From JBBQUP01 sp038212305 (GTDB lineage Bacteria > Bacteroidota > Bacteroidia > Bacteroidales > Marinilabiliaceae): a DNA stretch of 19,425 nucleotides. The notes beneath the pieces are model-generated. The model saw only the letters and a program-made list of their open reading frames with translations. It made no database searches and was not told the origin of the DNA. This document shows, piece after piece, positions 7,067 to 14,183 of this stretch; the first letter of the stretch is position 1; the number at the start of each line of letters is the position of its first letter. The DNA is taken from contig JBBQUP010000069.1 in the NCBI GenBank assembly GCA_038212305.1, positions 1-19,425 on the forward strand. The letters run 5' to 3'. The translations under genes and the position numbers were made by a program.

Positions 7067-8263
7067 TTATCTCTTAAGGATGTTTAATATATGGCTGACT
7101 GTTTTTGCTATCATCCATTCCTCGTTGGTGCGAATAACGCGGACAACAACTTTCCCTGAATCTTTTGAAATAACAGGACTATTTGCCAAGTTTTGTTTTA
7201 CTTCAAGTTCGATTCCCAGAAACTCTAACCCTTCACAAATCCTAGTGCGTACTTCGGTGGAGTTCTCCCCAATACCACCTGAAAAAACCAGCGTATCCAA
7301 CCCGCCAAGCGCCGCTGCGAAGGCACCTATCCATTTGCGAGCGGAATAACAAAACAGTTCTACCGCTTCGGCTGCTCTAGTGTCGTTGGTTTGATTAGAG
7401 AGTAAATCGTTCATGTCGGAACTGGTTTCGGAAATACCAAGTAACCCAGATTCGTGATTGATAAGCGCATTAAATTGTTTGGGCGATAACTTTTCTGATT
7501 TCATCATGTACCATGCAACACCAGGATCAATATCGCCCGATCGGGTGCCCATTACCAATCCTCCGGCAGCAGTAAATCCCATGCTGGTGTCCACGCTTTT
7601 ACCTTTATAAACGGCAGCAAGGCTTGCTCCACTGCCTAGGTGGGCTAATACAATGCGTCCATTGGCTTTTTCCTTGCCAGCTATGCGAGCGAGCTCCTCC
7701 ATTAAATAGGAATAGGATAAGCCGTGAAAACCATATCGGCGAATGCCTAACGCATCAAACCGACGGGGAATAGGAAGGATTTTAGCAACGCGTGGCATGG
7801 TGCTGTGAAACGCAGTATCAAAACATGCTATCTGAGTAAGTTTTGGATGACGCTCACGGATGATTTCAATCAATTTAATCTCATCGGGCAGATGATCGGG
7901 ATCGTATGATGCGATGCGATGCAGTTCGTCCAACAATTCATGGGTGATAAGTTCGGGTTCGGTATGCTTCATGCCGTGAACTATGCGGTGTCCTATCGCT
8001 TTTACCGACACAAATTCATCCTGCTTTTCGAGCCAGTCCATTAGATAATTAGCAGCTGAACGATGATCAGAAGCTGCTACCTTAACGCTATCATGCTGCT
8101 TTTCATTTTTTTTGGCGAAAGTTAAAGTTGAATCTTTCAAGCCAATCCTATCAATTTTACCATGAAGCAAAAGGGTTGGGATTTTATCTGTGGTATAAAA
8201 AGCAAATTTTATAGATGATGAACCACCATTGATGGCTATTGTATAAGCAGGATCCTTATTCAT
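7067..8263 (-). CDS. ackA: Acetate kinase
   Basis: Cytosolic acetate/propionate kinase (acetyl phosphate + ADP to acetate + ATP), 398 aa, full length. Visible ASKHA-family motifs: NGGSSSIKFA (Asn12), GHRIVHG (catalytic Arg), CFDTAFHSTMP (catalytic Asp), YGFHGLS (His), AHLGSGAS, GTRSGDIDPG (Arg), FSGGIGENS and the C-terminal RTNEEWMIA (Glu). No phosphotransacetylase or phosphoketolase gene is in the window, although ackA commonly sits beside one of them. Pairing with rpiB fits a pentose-phosphate or phosphoketolase branch in which acetyl phosphate yields ATP; this is inference. The ATG at 8263 is preceded by AGAGAAGAA at a suitable distance. Confidence 0.95.
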   Translation of the reverse strand: MNKDPAYTIAINGGSSSIKFAFYTTDKIPTLLLHGKIDRIGLKDSTLTFAKKNEKQHDSVKVAASDHRSAANYLMDWLEKQDEFVSVKAIGHRIVHGMKHTEPELITHELLDELHRIASYDPDHLPDEIKLIEIIRERHPKLTQIACFDTAFHSTMPRVAKILPIPRRFDALGIRRYGFHGLSYSYLMEELARIAGKEKANGRIVLAHLGSGASLAAVYKGKSVDTSMGFTAAGGLVMGTRSGDIDPGVAWYMMKSEKLSPKQFNALINHESGLLGISETSSDMNDLLSNQTNDTRAAEAVELFCYSARKWIGAFAAALGGLDTLVFSGGIGENSTEVRTRICEGLEFLGIELEVKQNLANSPVISKDSGKVVVRVIRTNEEWMIAKTVSHILNILKR

Positions 8264-8399
8264 GATATTCTTCTCTTTACAATTGGTTTTTACTGCAATA
8301 TCAGCTTATGTTTTTAGGCTCTATAACGTTTCTAGTGGGTAAAATTCATCGATAAATAAAGGCCACCACTTAAATCAACATTGAGCCTGTTTTTAGATA

Positions 8400-8554
8400 G
8401 TGTCACTAAGAAAATACTGTATTTATCAAAAACCTCTTCGTTACTACCCCTAGCCCCTAAAGGGAAATCTGCTTTACCCCAGCGGGTTGGAGATTATCCC
8501 TTTAGGAAGCCAGAGGGTGTGCGCAGGGGAAATGATGTGTTTTCTTAAACGCAC
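8400..8554 (+). mobile_element. MITE-like element, copy 1
   Basis: A 155-bp non-coding element with imperfect terminal inverted repeats: left GTGTCACTAAGAAAATAC, right (reverse complement) GTGCGTTTAAGAAAACAC. It is flanked on both sides by TA (8398-8399 and 8555-8556), the target duplication expected for IS630/Tc1-mariner-type transposition. An internal inverted repeat (CCTAAAGGGA ... TCCCTTTAGG) lets the middle fold back. A second copy lies inverted at 13827-13982 with clear similarity along the whole length. It encodes no protein, so movement would need a transposase in trans. It fills the gap between ackA and the heavy-metal-binding gene; nothing else is seen in 8264-8581. Confidence 0.8.
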
Positions 8555-8581
8555 TAGTTATTGAAGCAGCTTATTCGCACC

Positions 8582-8989
8582 TCAATTCTTTTGCATATTA
8601 CTTTGCATCATTCCTTTTCTCATTTGAGTAGTATCGCCCTTAATTTGATGTTGTTTCATGCCTGTTGAATCGCCCATCATTTGGTGATGTTTCATGCCTA
8701 TTGAGTCGTGCTTCATTTTCATGTTATCTCGGTTCATGCCAGTGGAGTCGCGCATTTGATGCATGCTGTTTTTCTTCAAATCAGATTTTTTAACCAGTGC
8801 CATACCGCATATAGGACATTTTCCATGATTGTCTTTAACAATCTTAGTGTGAACAGGGCATGTATATTGCATAGTTTCCTGTTTAGTGGTAGTAGGTTTT
8901 TGTGTTTGACCATTAACCTTATTACTTGTTGAACCAACTAAAACTAATCCTACAATAAGGATTGACGAATAAATAAATTTACGTTTCAT
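8582..8989 (-). CDS. Exported Met/His-rich heavy-metal-binding protein
   Basis: A 135-aa protein taken from the ATG at 8989, where a signal peptide begins (MKRKFIYSSILIVGLVLVGS). The upstream in-frame ATG at 9064 would bury this signal behind 25 residues and is less likely. Residues 42-67 form a heavy-metal-binding domain (YTCPVH...GKCPICGMALVKK) of the kind found before Cu ATPases and in CusB/CzcB-type proteins. The C-terminal half (76-133) is a Met/His-rich tail of about four imperfect 12-residue repeats (MRDSTGM, MKHDSIGM, MGDSTGM, KGDTTQM). Met and His clusters bind Cu+/Ag+, so periplasmic copper buffering is likely. It lies 165 bp downstream of the copper ATPase on the same strand. Confidence 0.75.
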   Translation of the reverse strand: MKRKFIYSSILIVGLVLVGSTSNKVNGQTQKPTTTKQETMQYTCPVHTKIVKDNHGKCPICGMALVKKSDLKKNSMHQMRDSTGMNRDNMKMKHDSIGMKHHQMMGDSTGMKQHQIKGDTTQMRKGMMQSNMQKN

Positions 8990-9154
8990 GATTTTGTTGT
9001 TTTGAATAATTAATACTTTGACAGATTTAAATAACATATATTGATATAGGCGCTTAGAGCGCATGAATTTTCAAGAATATGTTTTCTGGCTGAAAGCCTT
9101 TCATAATATAGCCTCGCTGGCACTGAGTTGCAACCCATGCCTAATTACTTTGCA

Positions 9155-11437
9155 TTACTTTTTTCTAAGCCGTAACGCATTTGCAATAACTGATACTGAA
9201 CTAAAGCTCATGGCTGCGGCAGCAATCATGGGGCTGAGCAAAATGCCGAAAAATGGGAATAGAACTCCAGCCGCAATTGGCACGCCAATGGAATTGTAAA
9301 CAAAGGCGAAGAAGAGGTTTTGTTTTATGTTCCTCATAACCGCTGTGCTGAGTTCGCGAGCCCTCACAATTCCATTTAGATCGCCTTTTACAAGGGTGAT
9401 TTTTGCACTTTGCATGGCAATATCGGTTCCGGTGCCCATTGCAATCCCCACATTTGCTTGGGCAAGTGCTGGAGCATCGTTAATGCCGTCGCCCGCCATG
9501 GCAACAATATGTCCCTGATCCTGAAGTTCTTTCACTTTTTTGTATTTATCGTCAGGAAGACAATCGGCTGCAAAGCCATCGAGGTGAAGCTCGTTGGAAA
9601 CAGCTTTGGCTGTGTATTTATTATCGCCGGTAAGCATGTGTACTTTGATGCCTAATTTTTGCAATGTTTGAATTGCCGTAGCAGAGGTTTCTTTAATTTT
9701 ATCGGCAACACTTACCATTCCTTCTACTTTATTATCAAGGATTAAATACATCACGGTCTGGCCTGTTTGCTGCCATTCTTCAGCCAGTTTCTTGTTTGTG
9801 TCATCAACTGAGGCTTTAAAATCTTCCATTAACCGGTGATTGCCCAATCCAATTTTTTGTGTTTTGTACATGGCTCTAACACCCTTCCCAGTCACCGATT
9901 CGAAGTTATCGAGCTTTTCTAATTTTATATTTTTCACCTTAGCACCTTGAACAATGGCATCGGCAATAGGGTGTTCGCTATTTGCATCAATAGATGCTGC
10001 CAACCAAAGCACTTCATCGTCACTTAATTTTCCAAACGATTTAAAGCCGTTAAGACTTGGTTTTCCTTCAGTTATGGTGCCTGTTTTATCGATGATCAGC
10101 ATGTCCACTTTAGTCATTTGTTCGATGGCACTTGCATCCTTTACCAACACACCTAACTGAGCGCCGCGACCCGTACCTACCATGATAGACATGGGTGTGG
10201 CTAATCCCAAGGCGCACGGACAAGCAATAATTAAAACCGAAACTGCATTTACAAAAGCATACATATAGGCCGGGGAGGGGCCCCAAATTGCCCACACTGC
10301 AAATGTTATGAGCGAAATTAAAACAACAATTTGAACGAAGTATTTTGCAACTATATCAACCAGACTTTGAATGGGAGCTCTCGATCGGCTGGCTACATTC
10401 ACCATTTCAATAATTTGCGACAGCAGCGTGTCCGAACCAATCTTTACTGCTTTCATCTCAAAAACGGTTTTCCCGTTGATGGTTCCACTGGTTACATTAT
10501 CGTCTTTCGATTTTTCGGAAGGAATGGGCTCACCAGTAATCATGCTTTCATCTATAATAGCAGATCCATTGGTGATGATGCCATCAACCGGGATTTTTTC
10601 ACCCGGTTTCACTTTTAGGATATCATCAACTTTAACATCCTCGAGCGGTATTTCTTCTTCTTTGCCATTGCGGATAACTCTGGCAATGGGTGGAACAAGA
10701 CCCAATAATGCTTTAATAGCGGAATTGGTTTTGCTGTGAGCTCTGAGTTCGAGTACCTGACCCAATAAAACAAGGGTGAGAACCACGGCTGCTGCTTCGA
10801 AATACAAATGAAGATTCCCGTGCTCATCTCTAAATTGCGATGGGAAAAACTCAGGAAAAAATAGGCCAATGACACTGAATAGATATGCTGTGCCAACTCC
10901 GATGGAGATTAAAGTCCACATATTTGGTGCATAGCGTCGTATCGAGCTCCAACCACGTTTAAAGAAATCCCAGCCTGCATAAAACACCACTGGTGTGGCC
11001 AATGCAAACTGAACCCAGTTCCATACTTTATGTGAAGCAATGGACTGGAGATGCAAAAAAGGAATTAAGTCGGACATGGCAATAATAAATATCGGTATAC
11101 TCAATGCCAATGCTACCCGAAACTTTTTAAGCATTTTTTTGTATGACTTGTCCTCATCGCTGGTTTCTTCACCTTTCTCAGGAACTAAGTTCATGCCACA
11201 TTTTGGACAATTGCCCGGGTGATCCTGTTTTACTTCAGGATGCATGGGGCAGGTATAAGTGGCATGACTTTCAGTGGCGGTTTCTTCCTTTTTCAGGTGC
11301 ATACCACAAACGGGACAATCGCCAGGCTTGGAGTATGTTTTGTCGCCTTCGCAATGCATAGGGCAGTAGTATTTACCGCTATGGTTATTGGTGTTTGAAT
11401 GGTTATCTGTCATAGCATGCATTTTCATTTGAGACAT
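9155..11437 (-). CDS. copA: Cu+-exporting P1B-type ATPase
   Basis: A 760-aa inner-membrane copper pump. Instead of classical HMA domains the N-terminus has a Met/His-rich head and two heavy-metal-binding domains (22-50 YYCPMHCEGDKT...CPVCGM; 60-87 YTCPMHPEVK...CPKCGM). The core is complete: TGEP (301-304), IACPCALG with CPC at 406-408, DKTGT with phospho-Asp450, SEHP (His489), TGDNKYTA (603-610), GDGINDAP (649-656), YN (714-715) and MSFSS (743-747). CPC with YN and MxxSS defines the Cu+ (P1B-1) group. It is the third gene of a copper operon, 13 bp after the 41-aa membrane-protein gene. The start at 11437 is kept because several Met codons follow closely and the domain begins at residue 22. 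Confidence 0.95.
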   Translation of the reverse strand: MSQMKMHAMTDNHSNTNNHSGKYYCPMHCEGDKTYSKPGDCPVCGMHLKKEETATESHATYTCPMHPEVKQDHPGNCPKCGMNLVPEKGEETSDEDKSYKKMLKKFRVALALSIPIFIIAMSDLIPFLHLQSIASHKVWNWVQFALATPVVFYAGWDFFKRGWSSIRRYAPNMWTLISIGVGTAYLFSVIGLFFPEFFPSQFRDEHGNLHLYFEAAAVVLTLVLLGQVLELRAHSKTNSAIKALLGLVPPIARVIRNGKEEEIPLEDVKVDDILKVKPGEKIPVDGIITNGSAIIDESMITGEPIPSEKSKDDNVTSGTINGKTVFEMKAVKIGSDTLLSQIIEMVNVASRSRAPIQSLVDIVAKYFVQIVVLISLITFAVWAIWGPSPAYMYAFVNAVSVLIIACPCALGLATPMSIMVGTGRGAQLGVLVKDASAIEQMTKVDMLIIDKTGTITEGKPSLNGFKSFGKLSDDEVLWLAASIDANSEHPIADAIVQGAKVKNIKLEKLDNFESVTGKGVRAMYKTQKIGLGNHRLMEDFKASVDDTNKKLAEEWQQTGQTVMYLILDNKVEGMVSVADKIKETSATAIQTLQKLGIKVHMLTGDNKYTAKAVSNELHLDGFAADCLPDDKYKKVKELQDQGHIVAMAGDGINDAPALAQANVGIAMGTGTDIAMQSAKITLVKGDLNGIVRARELSTAVMRNIKQNLFFAFVYNSIGVPIAAGVLFPFFGILLSPMIAAAAMSFSSVSVIANALRLRKK

Positions 11438-11450
11438 TCAGTGCCCACTT

Positions 11451-11576
11451 CTATTTTGAATTGTTGTTTTTATTAAAACTCTTAACAATTATCCATACAA
11501 TAAAAACAACAATAACAAGGCCGAAAATCCAGCCAAATCCCATTCCCCAGCTGTGTCCTCCAAATCCGTTCATCAT
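11451..11576 (-). CDS. 41-aa single-span membrane protein
   Basis: A small open frame, MMNGFGGHSWGMGFGWIFGL at the start, with one hydrophobic helix (about residues 15-32) and a polar Lys/Asn tail. The N-terminus holds Met, His and Trp residues that could touch Cu+ outside the membrane. It sits between the 57-aa heavy-metal-binding gene (73 bp upstream) and copA (13 bp downstream), so it very likely belongs to the copper operon. Short membrane peptides of this type are common next to copper ATPase genes in Bacteroidota but have no assigned role that I can state. Either ATG at 11576 or 11573 could start it. Confidence 0.6.
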   Translation of the reverse strand: MMNGFGGHSWGMGFGWIFGLVIVVFIVWIIVKSFNKNNNSK

Positions 11577-11649
11577 GATATTTATTATTAAATAGTTTCA
11601 TATTCCAAATTCTACAATTTCACAAGGGGAGTTTTGTGTTCCCTTTTAA

Positions 11650-11823
11650 TTAACAACAGCCATGATGTTTTCCCTGTGAACTTTTGGTATCATCAAGGGG
11701 AACAAGTTTCATGTTACATACCTTGCAATTCCCTGGTTGATCAAAAGTTTTGTCGCCTTCACATTTCATGGGGCATTGATAAGCTGTTTGCGTTTTTTGT
11801 GTTGATTCTTCTTTTGTTTTCAT
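11650..11823 (-). CDS. 57-aa cytosolic heavy-metal-binding protein
   Basis: A soluble small protein without a signal peptide. Residues 15-42 are a heavy-metal-binding domain (YQCPMKCEGDKTF...GNCKVCNMKLVP), and the C-terminus KHHGCC adds His and Cys ligands. The CPMxCEGDKT stretch is nearly the same as the first N-terminal domain of the copper ATPase encoded downstream, so the two domains are probably duplicates. A Cu+ chaperone or buffer delivering to the pump is plausible; this is inference. One variant is Asn in place of Gly in the second motif (VCNM instead of VCGM). It is the first recognised gene of the copper operon. Confidence 0.75.
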   Translation of the reverse strand: MKTKEESTQKTQTAYQCPMKCEGDKTFDQPGNCKVCNMKLVPLDDTKSSQGKHHGCC

Positions 11824-11829
11824 GATTTT

Positions 11830-11979
11830 TTATTTTAGTGTATGTATAATATTATTTCCGATATTTTTAATTAGTCTTTGCAAGAAAACTCCAAATACTG
11901 CGTTATTCTCATTTTGAAAACAGTCATTCACAAAAGTGAACTCCTTGATTTTCAAAACCTCGAAAGCCTTGAAACTCAT
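11830..11979 (-). other. 49-codon frame over 48-bp repeat, possible leader
   Basis: A frame from ATG 11979 to the stop at 11830-11832 contains FQNENNAVFGVFLQRL and ends 6 bp before the ATG of the 57-aa copper protein. The similar frame over repeat copy 1 reads FQNENNAVFGIFLQRL on the + strand at 6495-6542. It could be a translated leader of the copper operon, but a different frame of the same repeat (MRITQYLEFSCKD then stop) explains the single base difference as silent, so coding status is uncertain. The rest of the gap (11980-12157) holds nothing I recognise. Confidence 0.2.
11872..11919 (-). repeat. 48-bp dispersed repeat, copy 2 (inverted)
   Basis: Reverse complement of 6495-6542 with a single difference. 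Flanking bases diverge: on the repeat strand this copy continues into ATTAAAAATATC after the shared GACTA, while copy 1 continues into rpiB. A short palindrome TTCAC-AAAA-GTGAA (11927-11940) lies just outside. The two copies face each other across 5.3 kb holding rpiB, ackA and the copper operon. Confidence 0.85.
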
Positions 11980-12157
11980 ATTGTTTGTGTCTATTCTGAT
12001 TTAGAAGGAACGATTACAGTATTGATGTATTAACCGTGGCCGATTTTAACTTATCTCTCTTGTCAATTTTTTAAACCTTTCAAGCAATCAACAAATATTT
12101 TGATTTTCCGTTGACAGTGAGTATGTTGGGAATTTTGATTGATGTCCTCGAATTAGA

Positions 12158-12979
12158 TTATGACTTGAGAAAATCGAGCAAGTCTGTATTGAGTTGATCT
12201 TTATGTGTATCAGCCAAACCATGAGGGCCACCCGAATACACCTTAAGTACCGCGTTTTTGATAAGCTTAGCCGAGAGCTTGGCTGAAGCCTCTATAGGTA
12301 CAATCTGATCGTTGTCGCCATGGATAATCAACGTGGGAATATTAAACTTTTTCAAATCTTCGGTGAAATCGGTTTCCGAAAAGGCTTTGATGCACTCGAG
12401 TTCGTTTCTCAATCCACCTGCCATTGCCTGAAACCAGAAGGCATCGCGCATACCCTGTGTAACCTTGTTTCCCTTTCTATTGGCACCGAAAAACGGTGTG
12501 GTCAAGTCCTTAAAGAACTCAGAGCGATCGGCTGAAACACCGGTGCGAATATCGTCAAAAGCCTTAATCGGTAATCCTTCGGGATTTGTTTTGGATTTCA
12601 GCATAACAGGGGTTACCGAACCCATCAGAACAACCTTAGCTACACGTGAAGTTCCATGTCTGCCAATGTAGCGGGCTACTTCGCCGCCACCGGTTGAATG
12701 ACCAATTAAGGTTACGCCTTTCAGATCAAGTGTTTCAAACAGTTCGGCCAAATCATTGGCATAGGTATCCATATCGTTGCCATTCCATGGCTGAGCAGAA
12801 CGCCCATGTCCGCGGCGGTCATGGGCAATGCATCTAAATCCATTTGATGCTAAAAATACCATTTGTGATTCCCATGCATCCGCGTTCAGCGGCCATCCGT
12901 GACTGAAAACAACGGGTGTGCCTGTTCCCCAATCCTTGAAATAAATATCTGTTTTGTCTTTAGTTGTGAATGTGTTCAT
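12158..12979 (-). CDS. Alpha/beta hydrolase, non-heme chloroperoxidase type
   Basis: A 273-aa cytosolic alpha/beta-fold enzyme of the cofactor-free haloperoxidase/esterase group. The catalytic triad is visible: Ser95 in GHSTGGG, Asp224 in HGDNDQIVP and His253 in SGGPHGL. The oxyanion loop is SHGWPLNADAW, and DRRGHGRSAQPW follows strand 4. Family members hydrolyse esters or lactones and can make peracids in vitro; the real substrate is unknown. The gene is full length. It lies 16 bp downstream of the flavin reductase gene on the same strand, so the two are probably co-transcribed. Confidence 0.9.
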   Translation of the reverse strand: MNTFTTKDKTDIYFKDWGTGTPVVFSHGWPLNADAWESQMVFLASNGFRCIAHDRRGHGRSAQPWNGNDMDTYANDLAELFETLDLKGVTLIGHSTGGGEVARYIGRHGTSRVAKVVLMGSVTPVMLKSKTNPEGLPIKAFDDIRTGVSADRSEFFKDLTTPFFGANRKGNKVTQGMRDAFWFQAMAGGLRNELECIKAFSETDFTEDLKKFNIPTLIIHGDNDQIVPIEASAKLSAKLIKNAVLKVYSGGPHGLADTHKDQLNTDLLDFLKS

Positions 12980-12995
12980 GATTATTTAAGTTTAG

Positions 12996-13667
12996 TTACA
13001 TTAATTCTTTTGTAATTAAATTTTCATCAACGCCAAGATTTGCTAATTGCTTGAGAACAGCTTCCATCATTGGTGGTGGGCCGCATACATAAAATTGCTG
13101 TTTAAAGTTTTTGATGTTGGTTTTTAAAAATTCTTCAGATATCATTCCATGATGATAGCCGTCCGCCCTTTCATCCGATACAATATTGATGAAAGCATCA
13201 CCTAGCATTTTATTAAATTCCTGTTCGAGAACGATATCGGCTTGGGTTTTATTGGCAAACAGCAGCACATTGTTACCTATTTTGTTTTGTTTCTGAAGAT
13301 GCCTGAAAATAGAAATGAAAGGAGTAATGCCTGCGCCTCCAGCAATGAACACGCCTTCTTTTGTGTATGAAATGGCACCAAACACTTCATGTAAAATCAA
13401 CTCATCCTTCTTTTTTAGTTTCATGAGTTCGTTGGTAACACCCTTATGCTCTGGATAGGTTTTGATGGTAAACTCCAGATAATCATTGTTTGGTAGACAG
13501 GTAAAGGAGAATGGTCTTTTTTCTTCAAGCCAACCCTTTTTATTTATGGCGATTTCAGTTGCCTGTCCTGGAGTAAATTTGTACCCATCAGGTTTTTCGG
13601 TGACAATTTTCATCACGTCATGAGTAACCTTGTCTATTGTTTCGATTTTTACGATATATTTTCTCAT
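12996..13667 (-). CDS. FAD/NAD(P)-binding oxidoreductase (FNR-like)
   Basis: A 223-aa ferredoxin/flavodoxin-reductase-like protein with both FNR domains and no attached iron-sulfur or globin part. RPFSF (51-55) and GVTN (76-79) belong to the FAD domain; GGAGITPF (110-117) binds NAD(P), and CGPPPMM (195-201) is the conserved C-terminal NAD(P)-domain motif. It would pass electrons between NAD(P)H and a carrier protein; the partner is not evident in the window. It is the first gene of a two-gene unit with the alpha/beta hydrolase, and lies about 160 bp from MITE copy 2. Confidence 0.85.
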   Translation of the reverse strand: MRKYIVKIETIDKVTHDVMKIVTEKPDGYKFTPGQATEIAINKKGWLEEKRPFSFTCLPNNDYLEFTIKTYPEHKGVTNELMKLKKKDELILHEVFGAISYTKEGVFIAGGAGITPFISIFRHLQKQNKIGNNVLLFANKTQADIVLEQEFNKMLGDAFINIVSDERADGYHHGMISEEFLKTNIKNFKQQFYVCGPPPMMEAVLKQLANLGVDENLITKELM

Positions 13668-13786
13668 CCTAGCGATTGTATTAAAAAAAAACGTGAGACC
13701 ACCAAATCACTATGGCATTACATCTAGTTTAATAATATACAAGTTGAGAATCCTTGCATGAAAATGCGTTATACAATTTTGGAAAT

Positions 13787-14023
13787 AAATTACATAATTC
13801 CCACATAAATTATTCATGCTCATTTTGTGCCTCTAAGAAAACACATCCTTTCCCCTGCGCGCTCCCTCGGACTCCCCAAAGGGAGAATTGCCAAACCACT
13901 GGGGTGTAGCAGATTTCACTTTAGGGGTTAGGGGTAGTAACGAAGACGTTTTTTAAGAAATACAGTGTTTTCTTAGTCACACTATTAAAATGCTGACTAA
14001 AAATGTGGGAATTATATAAATTT
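13787..14023. repeat. Inverted repeat surrounding MITE copy 2
   Basis: ATAATTCCCACAT (13794-13806) is matched in inverted orientation by ATGTGGGAATTAT (14003-14015), with weaker pairing extending outward (AAATT/AATTT) and inward (ATGCTCATTTT against AAAATGCTGACT). The MITE copy lies inside this palindrome. Either the MITE inserted into a pre-existing palindromic locus or these are outer ends of a larger composite element. Confidence 0.6.
13827..13982 (-). mobile_element. MITE-like element, copy 2 (inverted)
   Basis: A 156-bp counterpart of 8400-8554 on the other strand. Its ends are GTGCCTCTAAGAAAACAC (left, as written) and GTGTGACTAAGAAAACAC (right, reverse complement). The right flank is TA (13983-13984) but the left flank is TT, so the target duplication is imperfect here. 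Internal stretches such as TTCGTTACTACCCCTA and GCGCAGGGGAAA are shared with copy 1. No coding frame is seen. The gap 13668-14183 holds this element, the surrounding inverted repeat and the promoter of the next operon, and no gene. Confidence 0.8.
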
Positions 14024-14062
14024 TCGATGGAAATGTATAAGTCTCAACATTAAACTTAATTG

Positions 14063-14070
14063 TAGTTTTG
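14063..14070 (+). promoter_or_regulatory. Bacteroidota -7 element for polyketide operon
   Basis: TAGTTTTG fits TAnnTTTG, 113 nt before the ATG at 14184. No clear -33 element is visible. A leader of about 100 nt would result, with small inverted repeats (for example GGT...ACC pairs around 14110-14145) but no riboswitch that I recognise. Confidence 0.4.
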
Positions 14071-14183
14071 TTCCTTCATGCATTGGCGAGATAGGCCTCG
14101 ATTGCACAAGTTGGTCTGGAAAACCATTTGTTATCGTAACCAGAATCTGCGAAATAATCACAAACCTCACTAATAATATAATA

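Noticed and set aside
9049..9064. GCGCT-TAG-AGCGC hairpin as terminator between copA and the exported metal protein
   Set aside because: Five-bp stem without a T-run on either strand; too weak to call.
9155..11437. Many + strand frames opposite the copper ATPase gene
   Set aside because: Antisense shadows with no domains; the - strand frame has every P-type ATPase motif.
14041..14183. Riboswitch or structured RNA in the leader of the polyketide operon
   Set aside because: Only short inverted repeats; no known riboswitch core could be recognised by eye.
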